A stretch of DNA of 64,000 bases from Mantis religiosa (taxonomy: Eukaryota > Arthropoda > Insecta > Mantodea > Mantidae): NCBI GenBank assembly GCA_030765055.1, contig CM060954.1, positions 112,704,107 to 112,768,106 on the forward strand. Direction: 5' to 3'. The translations under genes and the position numbers were made by a program. How positions within the stretch are numbered: the first letter of the stretch is position 1; each line of letters begins with the position of its first letter. This document shows, one piece after another, positions 55,036-64,000 of this stretch. A model generated the notes under the pieces. The model searched no databases and had not been told where the DNA came from. It saw only the letters and a program-made list of their open reading frames with translations.

Positions 55036-55258
55036 ATGGCCTCTGTGTATAGAGGCAGCGTGTCTACCCGACATTCATGTGATCCCGAGCTCGAATCTCG
55101 GTTAGGACGAGTTGCCTGACGGTTTTTCCGGTTTTTTCCCTTATATTTGAATGAGAAACATCCAATAAGTCTAACTTCTACTGAACTTGGGCTTATTTGA
55201 GTATCATTCACTGATTTTAATCATCGTCCGATATTTATTTGGCTAATGAATGTTAAAC
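55036..55258 (+). repeat. SINE family A, copy 8 (diverged)
   Basis: Recognisable blocks: GCAGCGTGTCTACCCGAC, GAGCTCGAATCTCGG, GAGTTGCCTGACGGTTTTTCC, TTATATTTGAATGAGAAAC and CATCGTCCGATAT. The 3' end departs from the consensus. Confidence 0.8.
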
Positions 55259-55259
55259 C

Positions 55260-58200
55260 ATAAAAAGACTTTATAAATATAAATGTTATAATCAATCATT
55301 TGTGGGCTTATCTCACAGCCGTCTGAATTTTACACCATGAACTGTACCAAAACCTCTTAGGAAGTAATGATAAGCGATGTAGATCGCTGTGCTTATTCTG
55401 AGCGCTTGTTAATAAACAAGCTTGTGTCTGAAAACAGGTGAAAATATTAGACAGTGGTAGGAGAAGGTTCATGATTGACGTAAAGCAATTCTGGCATATA
55501 TTCTTGTTTTATGTTCAAATATTTTGTTTAAAATCAAATCAAAATTGGTACGACTAGTAATTGTCATCTGGATTATGTTTATTACATCAAAGATTTCCTT
55601 ATGTTAACAGCCCAACAAGTACTTGTTTTAGAACATGCATTAAAAGCATTTTTAGAAAAAGTGTGTCCTGCGGCAATGTGTCTATCGATGGAACTCGTAA
55701 ACCAAAACTTTTATAAAGCTAATATTATTGATAATACAAATATTAATACTAGAAAATAAAATTATTTTAAGTTGAACGTGTGCAAGTTGGAGTTTATTTA
55801 CTTACTGTACTTCATTTGCTTCATTTTAAATATCAAATTTAATGTTAAGTTTAGCAATCTTCTAAGGATATGACACATAGATTTTTAAGAAAATCTCCAC
55901 ATTTCAAGGTAGCCTTTGCAATGACATATGTGTTAAAAATGGTTCAGAAAATGTGCATTAAAACATTGTATGTACAATATTAGCAAGACAAATGCATATC
56001 TTGAATTTTCTGCGAATAGTCTCTAATTTTGAATGTTTTTATGAAGGATAAGACTAGCTTAACTGTATAAAAATGTAGTCTTGCTTAGAATACTATACAT
56101 TTATGTAATTTCAAAGGCTTCATATAACGGTCTGCTTTTTAAATTTGTCGGTAACTTTAACGTCTTGTATTTTTAGAAAGTTTATTCATTCGTTCACTTC
56201 CAATTCATTATCCATTTGCACGTGCATAGGTATTGAAAGCACAGTTTTTTTAATATAAGAGTAGAGAGAGTCATGTGAATGTTATATATTGTTTATAATC
56301 ATTCCAGCTTCTATGCACTTCCTTCAGTAACGAAACCCCAAACTCATAAACACAAATTCCTTCGATAACTTGATGTAATTTACACATTTGTTAGTATGTA
56401 AGGTAATTATGTCTAAAATTGCTCATATTATTGTACTACACGAGCACAGAAAGGAAGGAAATTATTTTAATTTTGGTGTTACAACAGGCACCGTTAATTA
56501 TTTCTGACGTAAAATCAAGGGCGTCTTTGTTGGCAGAGAAGCCGGTTAGAACCAGATCATTCATCACATTGAGGCAACCTCTATAGTCGAAGGTATTTCA
56601 GTACTTTGTAGATCAGACCAATAAACTAATTGCAAACAGTTTTTGCTCCTTATCAAAGCTTAATCTTCATCGTATTTCTCTTCTTCCTCATCTTTATTGC
56701 GCTGAATGAAGTTGCCCTAAAGCATTTATACCTGATCTGCAAGTCCGTATTGTATGCTCCTAATTGCTGCGCGTTGTTTCCACGCTTCGAAAGCTTGTCA
56801 GGACTGTGAAGATGCAACATTCATTTCGATAAATGTTATAGTGATACTCGACCTCTATTTTGTAGGATGATTGTTTTGTTGCGTTATTTGAAAACCAGAT
56901 ACACTAGTTTGTAATGCTGATCGAGTTTCTTAAGGGTATACATACATGCAATTTATAAATTCTAAAGTTTTGTAACATACGTTTTTGGACTTCAAAGTGT
57001 AACACACAAAATCATTGGCATGTATATTTGTGGGCATTACCATTATCTCTAGTAGTATTCAAGTTATTAACTAATGAGTTGTTTTAATAGTAAACGAAAA
57101 TAGTCCCTACGATGAAAGAATTGAAATTTAACACCATATAAATGTAACTAAACGATTATTCTTTTCTTGAAAAAGTTTTGAAAACAGACCTAATGGGTAA
57201 ATTTTGAACAAAATTTATAAACTTATAAGAAGCTATTTTTATACTAATTTAGTGTCTTAATTGGATACTCTAATATTTTTTCAGTGACAACTGATACAGA
57301 AAAATTATTGCTGTGACTTTTATACTTGTTTGGTTATTTCGCTAAAAATTTGAAAGAAATTTAACTGACATTGTATCAAATAGTATGTTTTAAACGCCTA
57401 AAAGTGCTTACAAATACAAATCGAGCCTTGTAATTCCAAAGGATTACTGTCAGATTTATAAGCTGTTGTAAAATTATCGGTAAGAAACACCAAATACAGA
57501 TTAGGAAATAATGATTCATTAATATTATGCCTATAAACAAAGATCTAATTTTTAAATGTTATTTGGAGGATTTCGCCATGTTTTTGGAACATGCACCCCT
57601 AAATTGATAACGATTTTAACCATTATTTATTTAGAAATTATGATGGCATAGAGCTAACATTGTGGCTAGGTTACACTGCCTTATTGGGGTATCCTTAGTC
57701 TTGGATTAGCTGTAGTCTATCTGAACTATGTTGCCAATAGGGCCCGAATTTTTAGGTAGAATATTCCTTAATTTTAGGTTATTTGTTTAAAATAGGTCTC
57801 TTAGGTTTTTCTTTATTAAAATAAGTTTTTCGATATTTTGTTTGTTTATCAGTACATTTACTTATAATTTTCATTTTCTGCTACTTTATTTGTTAGATTT
57901 ATTCAAGAACTTATTACCCAAAAGTATATATTGTCGAAGATATTCATTAAAGAACGCTAGAGTTTGCTTTATAGTTTATTTATTGGCATTGATGTTCTGG
58001 AGTAAACGTTTTCTGTTGTCACAATATATTCTTGTATGACGAAAACGTTCTTTCAACAGATCATGATGTCATTGAAGCGTAGACCTTTGATGCCAGTGCA
58101 GCATGTTCTAGGGGTAGCTTTCCTGTATACTTTTCTCCCTGCAATACTGAGTTTATGATTTTCATGTCTTCAAAACTTGATTTTGTTTACTAATCTTCTG

Positions 58201-58535
58201 CAACTTCGAAGAACATGCACCTCCCACTGGTCCAGGTATTTGTTTTCTCAAAACCTTGTCAATGATATCAAGAGCTTCTTTCAGTGGCAAAGTTGTACTT
58301 TACAAGTGGAGAATAGCTTTTGGTATATAACCAAAATATATGTATTAATAAAAGCAAATGAAGCTGCGAGAGTGTGGCACTCGAATGATCTCTTAGGCTT
58401 GGCAGTAGAGGAAGCTTGTGTTTCATCTAATTGATTGACGATGTTCTTAATGCCCTTTAAGTGCTCAGAATAGGAACAGAACAGAATTCGAAGCTCGGTC
58501 GGACTGATTTGCCCGTACATCTTTTCCTTATTCAG
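55260..58535. other. AT-rich stretch, nothing recognised
   Basis: I see no gene, tRNA-like segment or transposon terminus. Frames at 57842-58039 and 58177-58434 have no recognisable motif. Confidence 0.45.
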
Positions 58536-58536
58536 A

Positions 58537-59097
58537 TGTAACAGTAGTTTTGAATTATATTTATAAATGGTATGAAAAGTTTATAAATTTATAAAAATAT
58601 ATGTAATTGTGTGATTAGCCGAAGTAATAATTGTATGACGTAATATGACGTAATGTGTGACGTAGCATTAAATCGGCCAATCACAAAATTAAGAGAGGAG
58701 TAACGATAGTTACGAAAAATCAATAATCTTGATGGAGATGTTTTTTAATGGTGAGCGTGATGAATAGTGGTGCAAGATCAAGAACATTTAAGTAATAGTT
58801 TGAATCTGTTTAAATACAACAAAGTAAGAATTTATCGATATGTTGGAAGTGACTGGGAAAGGAAGTTCAAGTAAAATGTAATCTAAATAATACAATTAAA
58901 TAGTTACAAAACTTGACTTCTCCGAAACTTTATTCCGAACCACGCCTTGAAACCAAGAATCTCATGACTCTTATTTAATCAAGCACAGTCATCAAGAAAC
59001 AAATCAAAATACAACGAATTTGTTATTTCTAGCTTCTCGACGTAGATTTTCGAAAAGTCAACGTGCATCCAATTTCAAATATAGAAATCCCGCACCA
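58537..59097 (+). repeat. Third, older LTR related to element 1
   Basis: It begins TGTAACAGTAGTTTTG like the element 1 LTR and ends near ATCCCGCACCA where element 1 has ATCCCGTTACA. In between it shares TTGTGTGATTAGCCGAAGTA, three TGACGTA motifs and TCGGCCAATCACAAAAT. It is followed by a primer site (59100), so it is a 5' LTR whose internal region is lost or truncated rather than a clean solo LTR. Confidence 0.82.
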
Positions 59098-59099
59098 AA

Positions 59100-59121
59100 T
59101 TGCGCCCGAACGTGTGGCTGA
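59100..59121 (+). promoter_or_regulatory. Primer binding site of the older LTR element
   Basis: TTGCGCCCGAACGTGTGGCTG lies two bases after the LTR end; a tRNA-Lys site with mutations. About 100 further bases look like leader sequence, with no Gag following. Confidence 0.7.
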
Positions 59122-60805
59122 TTAAGGTGGAGACAAATTAACGACGAATAGTCCCAAATTCCTGTCCCACAGATAAATATTATGTAAAGGTGAATTTTAT
59201 TTGTTTTATTGATTTACTCTCGAATATGGCCTTCCAAATTAATTTTACAAATCGAAAAATAACATTCTTCATTTCAAAAAGCGAAGAAAGCTCTTTAGGT
59301 TACTTCAGGTTACTTCATTAATGTTTTTTTAGGTAAAATTAGGTTAAAACGTAAAAAATTTGGGCTCTGGTTATCACCATTAACCTAAATACTTAATTGT
59401 TTTCACAGTATTTAAGTGTTATGTCATTACACTCCTTCAGGTTTATCGTACAACTTGATGACTGTCTGCCTAGCTTGGAGGTTATGCTCCTGGCTGGGGT
59501 ACAGAGGAACCGGGATCGATTGCCGGCCACACCGCCTGATTTTCAGCCGTGGAAAATCATTCACCTTGGGTTCAAAATTAGGTATATAGTACTCAGACAC
59601 GTGTTGTGCTTGCAGTAGCAAGTTGTCTGACACGCCCTTGGGTGTCCAGTGGTTAGTGGCTCCTTTTGTTTGGCCCGCCTATAATTTAAAAAGATACGAA
59701 GCGCTTATAGGTATTATAGTAATTTATTCACGGATTTCAAACGATTCAATAAAATTAAGCGCTCGGATTTATAGCTTATGCAACGTAATGAACTAAAGGA
59801 CAAATACAATGAAGTTAATTTGGTTGAATTTTACAACTCTGTCGAGTGACACTTTTCTGACACATTGCTGATTTGAAAGACTTTGCACGAGTAATGTAAA
59901 ATAATTAGCTGCAGTCTGCGTAAATTAATTTTGTTCATCTCCATTATCCTAAAGGTTTATTTCTTATAACATAATTCGTTCTCTTAACATTAAAATATTG
60001 CCCAGTTAATACAGTTACTCAAGCATGAATGAATAAAATTGTAATTGAAAATTTGATTGATTAAAGCACTGCTACGATCAAGTATTTATCGATCCAGAAT
60101 ATTGCGTAAAATTGCGATGTGAGCGTGTTTTCTTCACTAACTTTGTTGCGATGAGAGAATGGCCATAATTAGCTTGGAATTCGAGTCATTTGGCATCACA
60201 GTGATTTTATCTTATCTGATACTCCCGATCATCTCAGACAACCATTTATAATTCTGCTCCCAGCCTTCAAATGCGATACTAAAACATTCCAACTTTAAAA
60301 GGCTCGTAAATTAAAACTGAAATAAAATCAGTGCTTTAAAACGGATGCCTCTTTTTCACTAAAAGGGAAAGTGGAGTTGTTTGATATTATGAAGGAAACA
60401 TTTGAGAGACGATTAATAAGATTTTACACACCTTTCCTTCATTTTAAGGTGGAAAATGATCAAAAACCTGCTTCCCAGTCGCCAGTCCCAGAAATGTTCC
60501 ATAACTTCCATCAGAGATACTTTTAAAAGCAATTACGACCATTTATCAAAACAGTGAACTGTTTACTCTGCTTCAGTTACAACAGTGGCAAGTCACATTC
60601 GTGTTCATAAATTACTGACTGTTATTTGAGTGCAACAAGCTGATAAATTGCATGCACACAACGTGATTGTCTATTTGAAATATTCTGGATATATGGGACA
60701 AGACATTATACCAAATTATGCTCGAAAGCATTTTTGCTTGCCATTGCATGGGTTTGCAGCTGTCATCTGAAGACCGTATTTTAATAGTGAAACAATCTCA
60801 GTGTA
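59122..60805. other. AT-rich stretch with one possible tRNA-like patch
   Basis: At 59460-59660 a GC-richer patch has TAGCTTGGAGGTTATGCTC and GAACCGGGATCGATTGCC, which may be an A and a B box of another SINE family. Nothing else is recognised. Confidence 0.35.
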
Positions 60806-60811
60806 TCTTGG

Positions 60812-61055
60812 ATGAGAGAGCTCCTAGTGGTTTACCGGGGAAATATACGAGTCAAATGGAGAATTTAATGTCAGGACGGCACGTTGGCCATGGTGGCTTG
60901 GTGGGTTAGAGCGACTGGAAGGAAACCCGGAGAACCGTGTTTCAAATCCCGGCTATGGCATTGAATTGTTCATGTTGACTCTATCTATCGAAAACCTTAG
61001 CCTATACACGGCTAGTGTGAAGAAATGATTAATTTCCATCAATTAACTAAAATCT
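60812..61055 (+). repeat. Repeat family B, single copy
   Basis: Contains CTAGTGGTTTACCGGGG, GAGAATTTAATGTCAGGACG, a tRNA-like segment with B box GTGTTTCAAATCCCGGCTATG, GGCATTGAATTGTTCATG, CCTATACACGGCTAGTGTG and ATTAATTTCCATCAATTAAC. This is the monomeric form against which the palindromic composite can be read. Confidence 0.85.
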
Positions 61056-61617
61056 CAGTGTTTTTTACTTTAAAGTCAACTGAAGATTTCATATAGGTTA
61101 CACTGATTTCACTTCATTGTGGTGTATTCTCTTCGCAGATTGAAGACAATGGATGTAAATTAATCAGCTTCGAGCTAAAAATGTTACCAACTTCAATTTT
61201 ACTATAAGACCTGAATTTCAATTTTACTTTCTGTTTCACGAACATAGTACCACTCAAAAATTCAATATCGAGATTTCAGCAAAAATATGGTAGCTCATAG
61301 CTATGTCATAATATCCAGACATGGGAATTCTTAAGTCGTTAGCTTCAGGTTATCTACATTGAAACCAAAGGTTGAAAACAACAAGCAAACAACTCGGTTC
61401 AAGTGATTTTTGTAAAAGCCAAAACCTGGACGAGAGTTGAGGGGCAATTTTTTAAAATCTGAGACTACCCTGACTGTAGCCTAGGCACAGTTCCGCATTT
61501 ATTTCTTTTAATGATTGGAAAGTCAGTCTTATAGCATTTATTGGAAAAACTGTTTCTGATTTTCATTTCGGTACCTTCGAATACAAAATCCTTGGATCTG
61601 TGATTGTTTTGTTTTTT

Positions 61618-61850
61618 GTAATTTTACGTCCTCCAACGTTAAGTCATATCGGACGATGAATGAAATGGGTTAAATGATGCTCAATGAGCCCAGGGTCTAT
61701 AGAGCTTACAGTTACCCGACATTCGTCTTTCAGGATAAGTGAAAACCCCGGGAAAAACCTTATCCAGGTAACTCACCCTGACCGAGATTCGAACTCGGGA
61801 CCTCTTGAACGTGAGGCAGACTCGCTACCACCACGCTACCGAGGCCGGCT
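61618..61850 (-). repeat. SINE family A, copy 9
   Basis: Minus strand: GCCGGCCTCGGTAGCGTGG head, GAGTTCGAATCTCGG B box, GTTACCTGGATAAGG, 3' end CGTTGGAGGACGTAAAATTAC followed by an A-rich tail. A nearly complete, well-preserved copy. Confidence 0.92.
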
Positions 61851-62773
61851 TAGATCTGTGATGTTCTAGCGTTTGAATGCTATTCATAAATTATTCCATG
61901 GACTACATTGTATTGACTTACGTAGGTATTGCACACTTAGAAGTGTGATGGTATATGTTCTTCTCTAAGGTTAACTTTGTTTTAACGTACTAAGGGCTTT
62001 TTTTCATGACCTAAGGTCGACTTATGTTGGGCCATTTGTAACGTGTACCTGTACTTCATTTATCACCTATAAAACGTTGCCGAAGAGGCCATAAATCCAC
62101 TTCAACTATGCAATAGACCAAGAAAGTGCTAGCCTTCAAGAATCAACGTTGTCATTTTTAAACTACTTGCAATGGAGCCAGAAACGTAAGAATAGTTCTA
62201 TACTAAAAATTTGCTGTCACTCTGTGGTTATGGGTGAGTTAAGGCCAAGGGCAGGATTTTCCATGAAGAAATGAACACTAGGTCAGACCGGCGCATATGA
62301 AAATGAAAGTGAAAGACGGAATTACTTTCTGTGCTAAACCATAAGTTTTTACCAGGTCACTGTACAAGTGAGTACGAGAGTCGAACTAAAGAATTGTGAA
62401 TGGTAATCAGATGCTGTGAAAATTTACGTGCTAGTCAGATGTTTATGTTAACACTGCGCTATAAATACGTAACTCGTAAATGTTGGAGAAAGTTTATCTC
62501 TAAAACTTGTTTGATGTAGTTTTGCATCTCGTATATAGTCATTTTAACTAGCGCTCCTGTACTTTTACAATTTCGTTAACCATTTCTTCAAGTGCATATA
62601 TCACTAGAATTATCGTAACAAGTATGGAAAATGCCAGAACTTAAGAACTTCATTTTACTTTGTGGTTATAAAAGTTTGCCTTTCTCAACAGTTGATTATG
62701 AATTAGCATACTCTTATTGTGAAATAGTTGATTGTGAAGTGCTCGTATGGAATAATTATTACATCCTATACCT
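61851..62773. other. Non-coding stretch, nothing recognised
   Basis: No gene-like frame or repeat boundary recognised before the mariner element. Confidence 0.45.
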
Positions 62774-62775
62774 TA

Positions 62776-63683
62776 CGAGGGCTGTTCAATAAAGAATGAT
62801 CACAATTTTTTTTGACAACGTACCTTTACTCATCCTCGTAATTTTGATGGTCCTTCTCAAAATAGCCTCCCCTGAATGCGATTCACTTGTCCCAGCGTCT
62901 GCCGTCTTCAAAGACATGCTGGGAACCATTTTTTGAGAGATCCTTCAAAATCGCCCCCGCAGCCTTCACCACTGCTTCTGATGATGGATAATACCTCCCA
63001 CGAAGGCGTTTCTTCAAGTTAGAGAATAGAAAAATGTCACATGGGGCTAAATCCTGACTATAGGGAGGGTCAGGTGTGCATTTCACGTTGCTTTTTGCAA
63101 GATATTCAGCAACAACATTGGTAATATGTGGCCGCGCATTATCGTGATGCAACACCCAGCCTGCTTCACGGAAATGTGGTCTTTTGCACCTGATATGGAC
63201 TTGCAATGTTTCCAGGATATCCCTGTAGTATTGTCCAGTTACTGATGTGTGTGCAGGTACAACATGCTGATAAACCATTTCATGAATATGAAAGAATGAG
63301 ATGATTATAACTTTCCTAGCAGAAGCAATCACTTTTTTTGGGGGGTGGGGGGTTTGTGATGAAGGCGATTTCCACACTGAGCTTTGCTGTTTGCTCTCAG
63401 GATCAAATTGATGTATCAAGTTTCATCAGCAGTGATTACGTTTGAAAGAAACTCCGGATCTTCGTCTAACATCAACTGCATGTTACCTCCATTGCAGCGG
63501 TAGGCGATACTGAACATGTCTGAACTTGCCGGGTTCTCACAGGCGGGAATCAGGAGTACCAACAATGAAACTACTATGGCGTGTTTGTTTCACATTAAGC
63601 TAACAGAATGTAATAAGATTGAATTTTAGTACGAAAAATTATGACCGTAAAAAGTTATCATCATTCTTTATTGAACAGCCTCG
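62776..63683 (-). mobile_element. Mariner-like transposon, internally deleted
   Basis: Flanked by TA (62774-62775 and 63684-63685), the canonical mariner target duplication. Terminal inverted repeats begin CGAGGGCTGTTCAATAAAGA on the left and CGAGGCTGTTCAATAAAGAA on the right, one base shorter. The 908-bp element is shorter than a full mariner (about 1.3 kb) because the transposase N-terminus is missing. Confidence 0.92.
62883..63480 (-). pseudogene. Mariner transposase, C-terminal two-thirds, broken
   Basis: On the minus strand the reading starts near LDEDPEFLSNVITADET, which contains the first catalytic Asp. A small frame disruption follows at about 63420. The frame from 63419 gives HQFDPESKQQSSVWKS, GWVLHHDNARPHITN with the second Asp, and PPYSQDLAPCDIFLFSNLK with the third. 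There are 34 residues between the second and third Asp, the DD34D spacing of mariner transposases. The N-terminal DNA-binding helix-turn-helix domain is missing. The triad region survives but no full protein can be made. Confidence 0.9.
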
Positions 63684-63904
63684 TATATGTCGTTTAAATA
63701 GTTTGTCAGAAGTATATGCTAATTTCTGTACTTTCTGAAGCTATCCTGACAACTTCGAGCTAATAAGTTTTAAACTGTAGTATAGGAACTATATACTGAA
63801 AAATGCTGGGATTTTAAGGTCAGTGTGATTATCAAAATGGTGCAGAACCAACTATATTTGAAAATTATTGACATTTAAAAAACAATCGTGTAATTTTAGT
63901 TAAT

Positions 63905-64000
63905 TGTTGGAAATTAATCATTTCTTCGTACTAGCCATATATAGCCTAAGGTTTTTGATAGATAGAATTCAATGTCACGGCCGGGATTTGAACCACGTAT
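63905..64000 (-). repeat. Repeat family B, partial copy at the window edge
   Basis: Minus-strand sense: GTGGTTCAAATCCCGGCCGTG, ACATTGAATTC, then CCTTAGGCTATATATGGCTAG and ATTAATTTCCAACAATTAAC. The head lies beyond the end of the window. Confidence 0.78.

Overview
This window is nuclear DNA from a large, repeat-rich animal genome, most likely an insect. The evidence is the AT-rich intergenic sequence, spliced exon structure, many tRNA-derived SINEs, 5'-truncated non-LTR retrotransposons, mariner and PIF/Harbinger DNA transposons, Ty3/Gypsy LTR elements and long GA/CA/TA microsatellites. A cockroach- or termite-like genome is my guess from the style of the repeats; nothing here proves the species. 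There are no bacterial-type operons. Only one short stretch (32921-33064, + strand) looks like a host coding exon. It encodes a segment resembling the FH3 region of a formin, and the rest of the window would then be intron or flanking DNA.

The centre (27.3-39.4 kb) holds two young Ty3/Gypsy insertions of related families. Element 1 (27308-31625) has 497-bp LTRs that differ at one base and a TCTT target duplication. Element 2 (33388-39388) has 819-bp LTRs that differ at one base, where compared, and an ACTT target duplication. Both have a lysine-tRNA-type primer binding site, a long Gag with a coiled-coil N-terminal half, and no reverse transcriptase. Element 2 keeps a long open frame that fuses protease to the tail of integrase. 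Element 1 has lost the protease active site as well and is broken by frameshifts. Both carry an 18-bp hairpin immediately upstream of the polypurine tract, and the two stems differ by two compensatory base-pair changes. A third, older relative (LTR plus primer site) lies at 58537-59121. All three LTRs share a pair of inverted CCAAT boxes bracketing CRE-like TGACG motifs.

The left arm (1-27 kb) has SINE families A to E, three kinds of LINE C-terminal fragment, a LINE with a TA microsatellite inside its reverse transcriptase frame, a GC-rich retroposed insert nested in that LINE (17237-17753), and an 808-bp palindromic composite of tRNA-like repeats flanked by a 14-bp target duplication (21432-22239). 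The right arm (39-64 kb) has more SINEs, a two-gene PIF/Harbinger deletion derivative (52854-53792), a mariner deletion derivative (62776-63683), a 51-bp retroposed fragment with its own 12-bp target duplication (50298-50348) and long AT-rich stretches with no recognisable gene.

The best candidates for something undescribed are the RT-less, coiled-coil-Gag Ty3/Gypsy elements with their covarying pre-polypurine-tract hairpin, and the palindromic tRNA-like composite repeat.
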